A DNA stretch of 64,000 nucleotides, taken from NCBI GenBank assembly GCA_001792895.1, contig MARA01000051.1:186001-250000 (forward strand), read 5' to 3'. Within the stretch, counting starts at the first letter, position 1. Every line of letters begins with the position of its first letter. The notes under the pieces were generated by a model. The model did no database searches. It saw nothing but the letters and a program-made list of their open reading frames with translations, and had not been told where the DNA came from. Below, one piece after another: positions 34,801 to 46,099 of this stretch. The stretch comes from Lentinus brumalis (Eukaryota; Basidiomycota; Agaricomycetes; Polyporales; Polyporaceae). Made by a program: the position numbers and the translations under genes.

Positions 34801-35559
34801 CGTGCAGAGTATGAGGGTACTTAAGAGCGGATGACTGGGGCAGAGAAGACAAGCGGCTGCTTGTTGCCTGTTAACCACTGGCAGTAGCGGGGTCATTATA
34901 TACGTGCTCGGACGTCCAGTGGGTGCTTGCCGATTCCGTCTGGTGGCCTGGCAGCCCGACGTCAGTGGTGAGCTAGCATCTCATCGAGAGCGCAACTCAC
35001 AGATACTTAGTCGTACTATAACTGCCTTTCGGTTCAAGACGACCATACTGTGCATCCATTGCCAGGATTGAGTCGACTCCGAGTATCTTGAAGTCTCCTG
35101 CGCTGATGCACAGAGTTGGGGATATTCGTCGTTCTTCGTGGCGCATAATAGAGTCCCAGTCCACAGTGCTGGCAAGGTCTCTTTCAAAGAGTTGAGGAAT
35201 CGAAGACGAAAAGAGTGACGATGGCGTCACGTACTTGTCTCCCCTAGGCAGCCCACGATACGACAAGAGTCACGTACGAAACTTGGCAAACTGTACCTCC
35301 GGCCAGATTAGCGCTCGGATTGTAGTGTGGGTCAGGGCCGGCGAGCCCTTCTGCAGGTTTCCATCGAGCTTCCATCGTCAACGATCCCTGAAGATGAACG
35401 TAAACATACTGCTGTATGGGCCTGACGCACACCTGTCAGATACGTATGCACACGCTCAATCGATAAGTCGGTTGCTTTACGCATCATAGAAGGGCAAATC
35501 TTGAAGGACTACCCTGCGCCGCCAGCATATCGTACATTTCGTGGAATCATTCCGAGAAA
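34801..35559. other. Intergenic AKR9-AKR8
   Basis: No recognisable gene. It contains a TATA-like TTATATACG near 34,899 (about 100 nt from the AKR8 start). Short frames at 34981-35266 (-) are unsupported. Confidence 0.45.
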
Positions 35560-37277
35560 TCAAACATGACCCGCGACAGGCAGCGGTTTGTACTCTTCCT
35601 CCAAGAATTTCACGTCCTCTTCGGACAGCTTCACGTCGAGCGCAGCCAGGAGATCCTGAAGCTTCTCGAGGCTCGTGGTGCCGACGATGGGCGCGGTGAC
35701 TCCAGGCTTCGAGAGGATCCACGCGAGGGAAATTTGAGCCATGCTCACGCCCTTGCGCTTCGAGAGCTCCTCGACGCTAGAATGAAAGGATCGTCAGCAA
35801 CTCTGGATGGTGGAAGCTGTATGTGCGAGAACTGACCGAGTCCTGATAACGGGAACGACGTCGTTCTTATGGCGCGCCATCATCCTGTAGTACTATCAGG
35901 CTGGGATGGTGATCCTCAGCGGCAGCGAAGCTCACCTGTCGGAGTTCTCTCTGGTCGAGTCTTGCCCAGGAGGACGCGTGAGCAAGCCACGGCCGAGAGG
36001 AGACCACGGGATAGATCCGACGCCGAACATCTAGAACTTCCATTTCAGCACCCCGGCGCAGTGTTGCAAGAGGAAAGACATACCTTCAAGGTCGGGAACA
36101 TCTCACGCTCTTCCTCGCGGTAGATGAGGCTGTAGTGGTTTTGCATAGAGATGAACGGCGTGAGGTTATTGTTGATGGCGTAGTCTGCGAGGACATCAGG
36201 GCATCGAAGCGATCTCAAATACGACAGCATACTGACTCTGCATCTGGTGGACTAGGAAGGGCCGCGGTCAGCGTCGTGCACACGAGCTTGGGAGAAAGGC
36301 AGACTCACACTGGTAGGCATGGCACGAGCTCATGCCGATGTACCGAACGTAGCCGGCCTTCACGACGTCATGCAGGGCTTGCATCTGCGAACCGATTCAG
36401 CTGCTGTGGAAGCCTCCCTGTTATCTGCTGCGCACCGTCTCCTCGATCGGAGTCGTGTAGTCGAAGCGATGACCTATTTTCGCATCCCTCAGTCATGTCA
36501 CTTTCCATATGAACGCAGGCGACTTACACTGCAAGACATCGATGTAGTCCAGCTGGAGGCGCTTGAGACTGGCCTTGACGGAATCGAAAATGTGCTAACG
36601 ACAAGCCGCACACCGTGAGCTACGTCAACACGCACATAAAAAATGCCCCACCTTGCGATTGAGACCGTGCTGGTTGATGATTCCCGCCTCTTCCGGGTTC
36701 TGGGGGATTGGCACGCCAGGATCTTTCGAGACCGGGAAGTACACCTGCACGATGATGAGTGCGACTCAGCCCGAGTCAGTCCGCAATGTGCACACAACAT
36801 TGGCACACACCTTCGTCAAGACGACGAGCTCGTCGCGAGGCAACTCGTACTGCTTGATCGCCTTCCCGAGGATGATCTCAGACTGTCCATGGGAGTATAC
36901 CTGCAAGATCGCACCCATCAGCACCCCCGATCGTCCACATATGTCTACGGGGGACTCACGTTCGCAGTGTCGAACGTCGTGATCCCATGGTCATACCTAC
37001 AAACGGCGATAAGCAAGCAACACCACTCGAACCCATACACCGCCACGTCTGAGCTAGACGTATACATACGCGAATTTGATGTGCTTGACGGCCTCCTCCT
37101 CGGGAAGCACCCAGGCCTGCCAGCGAGGGTCACCGTATGACATGCATCCCAGGATGATCCTGGACACCTTGAGGCCGGAGTTCCCAAGCCGTACTAGAGC
37201 AATGCCTCATATCAGCAACACGTTCAGCGAAGCCACCACCCATAATCCATACCGTAGGTCATCTTCTTGCTAGCCAT
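35560..37277 (-). CDS. AKR9: aldo-keto reductase (subfamily D)
   Basis: Starts MASKKMTYG (ATG 37277-37275) and ends ...FLEEEYKPLPVAGHV. The second exon carries [20 protein letters not shown]. The loop exon VYFPVSKDPGVPIPQNPEE is shorter than in subfamily B. It keeps the intron between FPTLK and MFGVGSIPWSPLGRGLLTR, which AKR10 and AKR11 lack, and reads RPPGQDSTRENSD after it. The cofactor motif is [15 protein letters not shown], similar to AKR8. The tetrad positions YSHGQSE, VVLTK and HRFDYTTPIEET are conserved. It links subfamilies C and D in both sequence and intron layout. Confidence 0.84.
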
Positions 37278-37927
37278 GGTGTCTTATTGCGTTCTGATTC
37301 CTGGAGGCTGCAACGCGGAACGATAGATAGCTGCGCTCGACTTGGGCGTGGGATTCAGAGGTTGGCCAGTGGGAGGCAACGTAAGTATAGCGGCTACTTA
37401 TGGCCACTTCCGCACAGCGCATATATATCTGCTCGTCGAGACCTCGTCACCTGAACCCCGGGTATACGAAGAACCCCACTCCCAGTGCACGATATACGCA
37501 CGCGCAGCTGGCGTGTGGGCGTGTGCTACTTATCTCCATAGCCCGATCGGCCAAGGCCTTCGACGCCCGGCTAGCAGGTCACTCTGCGCTCTTTCGTGTC
37601 TGTAAGTCTGTGGCGATTCTGAGCCATGAATGCATGAACAAGGACAACCGAGACATGGGGGTCAAAAGTCAAGCTTGCATCCGTGTCAGCGCCAAAGAAC
37701 AGCTCGGGTCCGAACACCTGAACCAAAATGAACCAGATTGATTGAACCTGAACTAAGAAGATCTGAACCAAGTACTTATTATTGGGCCTGATAACCAGCT
37801 GGTACCCGGTCCGAATCACACCTCAGTCTTTCCTCACAACAAGATGCTACTCAGGTTCCATCTAACCATTCATCGCGACCCATCCAAGGCGGCCAGCTGG
37901 TAATCTACAATCCACGCAGGAATACGC
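37278..37927. other. Intergenic AKR10-AKR9
   Basis: No gene. A CATATATATC element near 37,421 could be the AKR9 TATA box. A stretch at 37,715-37,770 is rich in GAACC/GAACCA repeats. Confidence 0.45.
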
Positions 37928-39709
37928 TCAGACGTGACCGGTGATAGCCATCGGCTTGTATGCCTCCTCCAGATACTTGACCTCCTCGTCGGACAACTCG
38001 ACTTCAAGACCGCCTGCAGACAGCCTTGTCAGCAGCCATTCTGCCCCTGGACGATAGCGAAGTACTCACCCAAGATGTCCTGAAGGTTGTCCAGGCTCGT
38101 CGTGCCGACGATCGGTGCGGTCACATCCGGCTTCGCGAGGATCCAGGCGATGGCGATCTGCGCCATACTGACACCCTTCTTCTTCGCAATCTCTTCGACT
38201 CTGTACCATGACACACGGTAAGTCAGCAGTTAGACTGGGATTGCACGAGTGAGTATCCGAGTACTGACCGAGACACGATGGTCGCAGTGGACTCGTTCTT
38301 GTACCGCCCGATGAACCTATTTCGTTGATTCGCGCGTCAGCGACCGACGCAAAGGCAGACAAATGAACAGATGGTCTGACCAGTCAGTATTGCCTCGCTT
38401 GGATGCCTGATCGATCGGCCTGGTCAGAAGGCCGCGGGCGAGCGGGGACCACGGGATGGACCCTACTCCAAAGAGCTTCAGCGTCGGGAACATCTCCCGC
38501 TCCTCCTCACGGTACACCAGGCTATAGTGATTCTGCATCGAGATGAAGGGGGTCAGGTTGTGCGTGATCGCGTAGTCTGCGGGCGTGGTGAGTTTTGTCT
38601 TATACATCATCGCTGCGACCGACTCACTCTGCATCTGGTGGACTGAGCGGTATGGGCATCGGTGAGTCGAGGAGTCTGTCTGAGAAGTGCGCACGAGACT
38701 CACACTGGTACGCGTAGCAGGAGCTCATCCCGATGTACCGGACCCAGCCTGCCTGGACGACGTCGTGAAGAGCTTGCATCTGGAAGGCGGTACGTTAAGA
38801 AAGACATGTCACACCCGCGGCAGACCCCAGACTTACGGTCTCCTCAATCGGGGTGTTGTAGTCAAAGCGATGGCCTAGCAAGAGCGTGCGTCAAGTCCAC
38901 GCTCAGCACGGGGAAACCAGCCACGCACACTGAAGGACGTCGATGTAATCGAGCTGCAAGCGCTTCAAACTCGCCTTGACCGAGTCGAATATATGCTACC
39001 GTCGCCAAGAAGGTTCAGCTACTTCGGGGATCGACGACGGGCGGCGGATGCATCTACTTACCTTCCTGTTCAGCCCGTGCTGGTTGATGATACCGACCTC
39101 TACCGGCTTCTTGCCCAGCGCCACGAGATTCAAAGAGGGATCGCTCGGGACGGGGTTGTAGACCTTCGAGGACGACAGCGTGAGCATTCGCGCGGTCGCC
39201 TCCCATACAGCTCGATGCGACGCCACCTACCTTGGTCATGATCACGAGTTCGTCGCGCGGGAGCTTGAGCTCCTTGATCGCCTTCCCAAGGGCGACCTCA
39301 GAAAGCCCATTCGAGTACACCTGCAGTTGCGACGATAGTGCGTCAGTGTATGCGAGTCACGAGAACGCGCCGCACGGCGACGCTCGGCTTGTAAGTTGCC
39401 ACTGACGTTCGCGGTGTCGAAGGTCTGGATCCCGTGGTCATATCTGCGCAGAGCGTGAGCCGTTCGGCCTGTTATCTCAGTCTGCGATCTGCCCAACGTA
39501 CGCGTATTTGATGTGCTTGATGGCCTCCTCCTCGCCGAGGACCCATTCCTGCCAGGCGGGGCTGCCGTACTGCATCGTACCCAGGATGATCTTGGAGACC
39601 TTGAGACCGGAGGTCCCGAGTCGGACTGCGATAAGAACAATAACGTCGTCAGTTGAGTGCGACACTCGGTTGAGCTTTCCAGTTTACCGTAAGGCATCTT
39701 GGCTGGCAT
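37928..39709 (-). CDS. AKR10: aldo-keto reductase (subfamily D)
   Basis: Starts MPAKMPYG (ATG 39709-39707) and ends ...KPMAITGHV with TGA at 37930-37928. The second exon has GTMQYGSPAWQEWVLGEEEA. The tetrad elements are [25 protein letters not shown] and HRFDYNTPIEET. The loop reads VYNPVPSDPSLNLVALGKKP. The exon encoding [20 protein letters not shown] is uninterrupted, as in AKR1-3 and AKR11. It is followed by RPIDQASKRGNTDW. It pairs with AKR11 by sequence, and both end in MAITGHV. Confidence 0.86.
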
Positions 39710-40024
39710 CGCGTCTGTCGCGTGAGCTGTGAGCTGTGAGGAGGCTGGATGAGGTGGAAAGGGGAGAGGGATGTGGAAATAGTTTGCTAGAGCTGCAGTA
39801 TATATAGTCTCATGGAAGCGCAGAATGCCGTCGGCCATAACGCGTTCACATCGTGCGTCATGGTCGAATAAGGTTCAGGAATGTCTTCAACCACAAGCCC
39901 TCCGCTTTCTCATCACGCAGGCGCTTCGCGGACGCAAAGTGGGTTCACGAAGGGACACTTCATTAATTGCGAGCGTCGAGCATACGTACAGGTCTAGTGC
40001 AGATCGTGTCTGAACGACAGCAGC
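39710..40024. other. Intergenic AKR11-AKR10
   Basis: A short gap with the AKR10 TATA element (GTATATATAG, 39798-39807) and the AKR11 3' flank. Confidence 0.5.
39798..39807 (-). promoter_or_regulatory. TATA box of AKR10
   Basis: A TATATATA-like element about 90 nt upstream of the AKR10 ATG. Confidence 0.6.
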
Positions 40025-41691
40025 TTAGACGTGACCGGTTATAGCCATCGGCTTGTACGGCTCCTCGAGGTGCTTGACTTCCTCCTCGGTGAGCTCGACG
40101 TCCAGACCACCTGTGAGCGAGGCGTAAGTATCCACTAAAATCTACTGCCGAGCGTCCTGCTTACCAAGGATGTCCTCCAGGTTCGTAAGACTGGTCGTAC
40201 CGACGATGGGCGCCGTGACATGCGGCTTCGAGAGGACCCACGCGATAGCAACCTGCGCCATGCTGACGCCTTTCTTCTTCGCGAGCTCCTCCACCCTGTC
40301 ACACCCAAATGCGCATCAGCAGCGCGTCAGGACTTGCGTAGATGCGAGAACGCACCGAGAGACGATGTCGACGGTAGCCTGGTTCTGGTACCGGCCGATG
40401 AACCAGTCAACGTTCCCCCGCTTCGACTCGGCGCCGACGGGGCGCGTGAGGAGGCCGCGAGCGAGCGGGGACCACGGAATGGACCCGACCCCGAACAGCT
40501 TCAGCGTCGGGAACATCTCGCGTTCTTCTTCGCGGTAGACGAGGCTGTAGTGGTTCTGCATGGAGATGAAGGGGGTGAGGTTGTGCGTGATCGCGTAGTC
40601 TGCGTGTGCGAGTCAGTCTCGAAAGGGTGCGCTCCTTCCGGCTTGTTGGGCGGGACTCACTCTGCATCTGGTGGACTGGACGACGGGAGGCGGCGGTGAG
40701 TCGGATATCAGCGATGATGAGAAGGCGGTCGCTCACATTGGTATGCGAAGCAGGAGCTCATGCCGATATAGCGGACGTATCCGGCCTTGACCACATCGTG
40801 AAGTGCTTGCATCTGCAAGCAGCATACAGTCAGAGAAACTCTGCTATACCACCAGAACGCAGCATACCGTCTCCTCGATTGGAGTGGTGTAGTCGAACCG
40901 ATGGCCTGAGGCGGAAGGTGAGCCACTATTGCGACCGCATATAGTCCAACCACGTACATTGGAGCACATCAATGTAGTCCAGCTGCAGACGCTTCAGGCT
41001 CGCCTTCACAGAGTCGAAGATGTGCTGTGGTAAGTACACGCATCGGTCAGCCAAGGTTTGAGGGACGAGAGGATCGACGAGACAGACCTTGCGGTTCAGC
41101 CCGAGTTGGTTGATGATGCCGACGTCCTGTGGATTCTTGCCCGTCGCCACGATGTTGAGGCCGGGATCACTTGGGACGGGGAGACAGAGCTGTCGCGCGT
41201 GGCTATCAGGAGAAGAAAACTTGAGAACGTGGAGATGCAGCTGACCTTCGTCATGATGACGAGCTCCTCGCGCGGGAGGTTGAGCTGCTTGATGGCCTTG
41301 CCGAGGATCTTCTCGCTGTCGCCGTTCGAGTACACCTGTGCGGGGCATGCTGAGTCTCAGCTTCCAGAAAAAGCGCACAGTATATGCGATCTCACGTTTG
41401 CTGTATCGAAGGTCGTGATACCGTGGTCGTACCTACACCGCCAGATCAGCATGCTATTTGTGGAAATGCTGAAGGCACACGTACGCGAACTTGATGTGCT
41501 CGATACCTTCCTTCTCGCCGAGGACCCAAGGTTGCCAGTCGGTGTTGCCATACTGCATAGTCCCGAGGATGATCCTCGACACCTTCAAGCCAGAGTTGCC
41601 CAATCGCACTGCGCCGCATACAGCGTGACTCGACGTCAACGACTCGTTCCAACGTGGCGTACTGACCATATGTCATCTTCTTAGCTGCCAT
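40025..41691 (-). CDS. AKR11: aldo-keto reductase (subfamily D)
   Basis: Starts MAAKKMTYG (ATG 41691-41689) and ends ...HLEEPYKPMAITGHV with TAA at 40027-40025. The second exon carries GTMQYGNTDWQPWVLGEKEG. Tetrad elements are YSNGDSEKILGKAIKQLNLP (Asp replaces the usual Leu after Gly), VIMTK and HRFDYTTPIEET. The loop is LCLPVPSDPGLNIVATGKNP. The [20 protein letters not shown] exon is uninterrupted. The cofactor segment reads PIVGTTSLTNLEDILG. It is the last member of the array; the next gene is an esterase on the opposite strand. Confidence 0.86.
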
Positions 41692-42468
41692 GGCGCTTGC
41701 GGTGTGGGTTAACCTCGGTCACGGAGAGGAAAGCGTTTGGTATGTTGGTCGAATGGAGATAGCGCGCGGTATATATCTGGACCTCGGGAGCCCACGTCGA
41801 CCCCGACTCATGAATGAAGTCATCGTCGAGTCTCGTAAGTATCGAAAGGAGGTAGTGACCATTACAGGCCAGCCGAGACAATGATTGCCCGGTCGGTGAT
41901 CGGCACTGCAATGCAGTCAGCACCGCTCGGAAAACTTGCAGGGCGCAGACGGACATAGCAGATCGTGCTAACGACCACATACAATAGCGATCGTTAGAAG
42001 TCGTTAGAGTTGTATGTAACTTCAAGATAGCCAGGGACGATGACTTCAATGTCTTCGCGCTTTTTGCCCCGCCGTGTTGCCGCCGTAGCTTTTCGGAGTC
42101 ACAGATGAGGCAACGTGCGGGTGTGTACTTCGAGAGTGTGTTCATGTCGATGTGTACGACAGAGCTCGGGCAGCAGCTGCAGGGGACATGAGCTGTCCTC
42201 GGAGATTAGTACATGGTAAAGAGAAGTCAAGCTACACGAACTCATAGGCGCCTTTACAGCACCAGTGCGAAGCGCCAAGTTCGACTCGGCTCATCCCTGC
42301 TCCTCCTCCTCCGTATACTAGGTCATCACTAGTACTGAAGCTAAAGCCTCCTGAAATCTAACAGTCAATCACGAACTGCCTGACAGATCTACCAATCAAT
42401 CCCCGTCTGCAAGAGGTGTCCGCCAGACTCCAGGGTTGCTGTGACAGTAATCGTACGCCTCTTAAAGG
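41692..42468. other. Divergent intergenic region AKR11 / esterase
   Basis: A bidirectional gap of 777 nt. Apart from the AKR11 TATA box I see no conserved frame, and no clear TATA box for the esterase. Confidence 0.5.
41770..41776 (-). promoter_or_regulatory. TATA box of AKR11
   Basis: TATATAT lies about 80 nt upstream of the AKR11 ATG. Confidence 0.6.
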
Positions 42469-43366
42469 ATGTCCGTCGTCGTCTCTGTCGGGAAATATTG
42501 GCCTGGATTAGCTGCCGTCAAGCGGCTTGTCATTTTGTACGTGCTCTGTGGTTACATCAAGGCAGCGTGCTAATGTGATTATGCAGCGGGGCATCCTACT
42601 GCGACGTCGGATACGACTCCCAGTCACCGCATCCGACCCCGGAGAACCCGCTCGGTGTCGAGTTCCCTGGCATCACGTACTGCGAACCCGGCAAGCCCAA
42701 TTTTGTCGGACATCTCGTGCGCCAGGTCAACGCCCACCGAGACAACACGAGCTCTATCCTTGCATATGACTATGCCGTCGGCGGAGAGAGAGCAGATGGC
42801 GTCAGGCGACAGGTACGCCAGCAGTTCCTTCCTTCGCTTGCTCCCAACCCAGACTGGGCACCCTGGACATCCGACGACACGCTCTTTCTTACCTGGGTCG
42901 GCATCAACGACATCGACGAGCTGTTTGGCGCGCAAGAGGAGGCATATCAAGCTGGCGCACGCAACTTCTGCTTCGTGGATGTTCCGCCGACGTACAAGTT
43001 CCCCAATCGTACGTGTCACTATATGTCCGCGCATGCTGTCGTGCCTCAGAGAACGCAACAGGTCCCAAGTCACAGAAGGCGGAGTTCACTGTGCTGACAT
43101 GGAACGCGAAGCTCGGCGAGGCTGCTCGTGCGTTCGCTGCCGCCCACCCGGACGCGACGGTGCTGATCTGGTCCTCGTGGCATCTGTTCTCGCGAATGAT
43201 CAACGACCCGGAGAGCTTCGGTTTCCGAGAGGAGGACCCGGCGGAGGACGAAGGTGGCATCTTCGTTGACGGCCTGCATCCGACCTCTGCGGTCCATGCT
43301 ATCATTGCAGCCCAGATACTCGACTTTCTGTCTGAAGTTTCTGTTGCGCCGCAAGCGGTCGGATGA
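42469..43366 (+). CDS. SGNH/GDSL esterase, CE16 acetylesterase-like (264 aa), no signal peptide
   Basis: The exons are 42469-42536, 42587-43008 and 43062-43366. The joined length is 795 nt with matching phases, giving 264 residues. The SGNH blocks are in order: I, IFGASYCDVGY with the nucleophile Ser (Ala replaces the Asp of GDS); a CE16-type stretch HPTPENPLGVEFPG and GKPNFVGHLV; block II Gly in YDYAVGG; block III TWVGINDID; and the catalytic Asp/His in VDGLHPTSAVH. These enzymes deacetylate sugars or other small esters. The N-terminus (MSVVVSVGKYWPG) lacks a signal peptide, so the product is predicted to be intracellular unless an upstream exon was missed. The region after block III is about 20 residues shorter than I expect for the family. 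It is divergent from AKR11. Confidence 0.75.
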
Positions 43367-43674
43367 GGTGCGAGGTCAATAGGCGGTGAGTGCTCGCTCC
43401 TCGTGTGCCGGGCCCTCAATACTTGATGTGGGCTGACGCGCGGTTTGCAGCGGACTCGTTTGCCAAGTGAGAGAGCTGCGAACCTCCACCGTCGATCCAA
43501 CGATCACTACAAGCAATAGGCAGCGAGAAGGCGACTCGTCACGCAGGGGACACGTCATGTGCCTGTGACCGAGCGTGTGTATATGCGCGAGGTGCCACTC
43601 GCAAAGTGCCGCTACCCGTCTCGCCCTCAGCCGTCATCCCCATCCGAGCCTGCGCCTTCCCCCTTCACTACAAC
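43367..43674. other. Intergenic
   Basis: Nothing recognisable between the esterase stop and the BTB pseudogene start. Confidence 0.5.
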
Positions 43675-44611
43675 ATGACGGACAACAGTTCTTTCCCTCA
43701 GCGTAAGAGACTCCGTGAGGAGTCTGACTGCGACTCGACGAGACCACTCAGCAACTGGGTGGCTGTCCAGCGATAACGGCCGAGGGCGACCCGGCCGACC
43801 TTCGTCATCTCTTTCTAGTTCTGTTCCGCAGGGAGAAGTACGTCCAGGTATCTCTCTTGTATCACCATTTTGAGTGCTCATATTGCTTTGGCTGACAGCT
43901 ACTATCACAACGGTGATCATATACAGCCCGTGCCTGTTCGCGCATCCCTCATACGCGCCGCCTACAAGTACGCTATTCGGGATGTTCTCGAGCATGCCAT
44001 CGACCGTCTCAAGAAGTCCTTCCCCACCGACCTGCGCTCATGGGACGGTTGTGCCTCCTCTCGTCAGCGGTATGTCACCGCATGGGCTTCGGACGCCGTC
44101 AACGTTGTGTAACTCGCGCGCTCAACCGACACGCGTTCGATCCTTCCGACCGCATTCCTCCTGTTCCGTGCCATGGCAGGTTCAGTCGCACCCGTCTCCA
44201 ACGGAAGGCCTGTCCACGCTCTGCCCTTCTTGTCCGCAGGAGACCAAGCATGCATCGCCCTTGGATCGCACGTCCTGCACCATGACTACTTATGTGTGGC
44301 GCGTTGCCGCTGCCCGCTCGGCCGTGCCCGGGGAGGGATGCACTCAGCCCCCCACGTGCAGCTCTCTCGCTCGCGCGGTGATCAGGTCGCATTTGGCGGA
44401 GAGGGAGGCGGCAGCCGGGCATCCGATGATGGCCCACGACCTATCGCTGGCACCCGTTCACGTCTGGCTTTGGCGGACGGGTCCGGGTCCGCAAATATGC
44501 GCCCACTGCATGTCCGCGTCGGCTTCTGCAGACGAGTCGTTGCGTACTCGGACTTGCAACGCGCTTCCGCGCTACTCTGGGCTGCAGATCGAAGGCTGGG
44601 GGTGTTGGTGA
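43675..44611 (+). pseudogene. Degenerate BTB/POZ-domain protein gene
   Basis: The start MTDNSSFPQRKRLREES is typical of basidiomycete BTB proteins. The frame then hits TAA after about 36 codons, and the core of the BTB fold is missing. A second frame gives EGDPADLRHLFLVLFRREKY, an intron-like gap, then RAAYKYAIRDVLEHAIDRLK, recognisable as the BTB helices. That frame has an in-frame TAA at 44110-44112 followed by LARSTDTRSILPTAFLL, a conserved family stretch. The usual C-terminal part CAHCMSASASADESLRTR...LPRYSGLQIEGWG appears in a third frame, ending at 44611. The combination of an internal deletion, a stop and a frameshift means it cannot make a normal product. Family members are presumed transcriptional or ubiquitin-ligase adaptors. 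Confidence 0.65.
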
Positions 44612-45077
44612 GTATGTCGAAACATACGGTTCCGTCCACTTGCTCATACAAGCTGAGATATCTCATTAAAGAGTTTTCGGTGAGTACTGTCGCATGGTGA
44701 ACTGCCTGCGCACGAAAGCTACAGTTTGATCATAGTTTCATGTCTTCACTGTGGTGTACGCTACGTATCATATTATAAACTCCCCTGCATTTATATCATG
44801 CATCTGACCACGCCCGCGAAGGCGTTCACATGTACGCCCGAGCGACCGGAGTGTCACAACAGGTGTGTGCAGTGGTTGACTGCCCTGTGGACCTTTGTTC
44901 ACGACGGGGACGAAGCTCCGTGACGGCCGTCGCGAAGGTCACTGTCGCGTCACTCAACTCAAGTCATCAGACACGAAGTCGTGCCTTACTGACGGGCTGC
45001 TGGTGTGTACTGCTCCACTAATGCGTGAATCTATGGTCATGCAGAGACATCTAATAATACATGGACACGACTAGCAT
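44612..45077. other. Intergenic
   Basis: No gene seen; 3' flanks of the BTB pseudogene and the convergent SDR gene. Confidence 0.5.
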
Positions 45078-46013
45078 TCACCATGGGACGCGCTCGCCCT
45101 GGAAGTTGAAGAACTGGCCCGAGTCCTCTGGCTTGAGGGAGAGGACCTTCTTGAGGATGCCCGCCACGCCGACCGAGACTGGGTGAGTCGCGTTCTTCCC
45201 GCCCATGTCTGAAGGTCTGCATGAGTATCCCCCTGCACAAATAAACCGAGCTACTGTACTTGCCTGTCTGGAGCCAGCCCGGGCACATCGAGATTGCGGT
45301 GATGTCCGGCTTCTCCTTCGCCTCCTTGTACGTCTGTGCAAGCAAGTGCGAGTCAGCGACATACGTATCAAGTGAGCAAGGAGGGTTGAGACGCACGAGC
45401 ATGTTCAACGCAGCCTTCGAGATGGCGTACGACGCCGACTGCACGCCAAAGTCCGAGCCGATGCTCCCGAGCGTGCTCGAGATGTTCACGATCGTCTTTT
45501 TCGCGCTCTTCTCCAAGAGGCCGATGAACGCCTGCGTGACGTAGGCGGTCCCGACGACGTTCGTCACGAACGTCTCCTCCAAGATGTTGACGTCCATGCT
45601 GAACGCGGTATCTTGTCCGCCAGGGAGCTGCATGTCGCTGTCAGCGCCACCCGCTGGAGAGCAGGACTGGATACGCACGATTCCGGCGTTGTTGACGAGA
45701 TAGTCGATGCCTTTCCCACCCAGGGTCTTGGCGACCTCCTCCGCTGCCTGGTTTATAGATTCCTTGCTAGTGACATCGAGCGCAACAAGGTGGAGACGTC
45801 CGCTCGCTTTTGCGGCGAGCTCCTGCAGTTCGGCCGCCTTCGACGGGTTTCGGCACGCTGCTACAACGATGTTGGAGGGCGCCTGGAGCAGTTGCCTGAC
45901 CAGCTCGAGGCCAATACCGCGGTTTGCTCTGGGTCTCGAGCGTGAGGAGGTGCAAAAGAAACATGAGGCATCAGGACATACCCGGTGATGAGCCAGACGT
46001 ATTCTTGTGACAT
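45078..46013 (-). CDS. Short-chain dehydrogenase/reductase (SDR), C-factor/carbonyl-reductase-like
   Basis: The ATG is at 46013-46011 (MSQEYVWLITG). The first intron falls inside the Rossmann glycine motif (ITG / ANRGIG). Later parts are LVALDVTSKESI, KGIDYLVNNAGI, a substrate-side helix region, the catalytic Ser in NISSTLGSIG and YxxxK in SASYAISKAALNML, and a C-terminal CPGWLQTG. The last exon encodes MGGKNATHPVSVGVAGILKK and ends GQFFNFQGERVPW with TGA at 45080-45078. The protein is roughly 240-250 residues, the classical SDR size, and probably an NADP(H)-dependent cytosolic reductase of carbonyls. All exons are in order with GT-AG introns. The neighbours are also oxidoreductases and hydrolases, but no operon-like coupling can be claimed in a fungus. 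Confidence 0.85.
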
Positions 46014-46092
46014 TTTCGTTGTTTTGGTCGTTGGTTAGTCGTCAGAGCTTCGAGTTCGGTGGGATGCAGACCCCCGAGTGTTCGCCCCCGCC

Positions 46093-46099
46093 CTTTATA
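46093..46099 (-). promoter_or_regulatory. TATA box of the SDR gene
   Basis: Read on the minus strand, TATAAAG lies 80 nt upstream of the SDR ATG. Confidence 0.65.
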
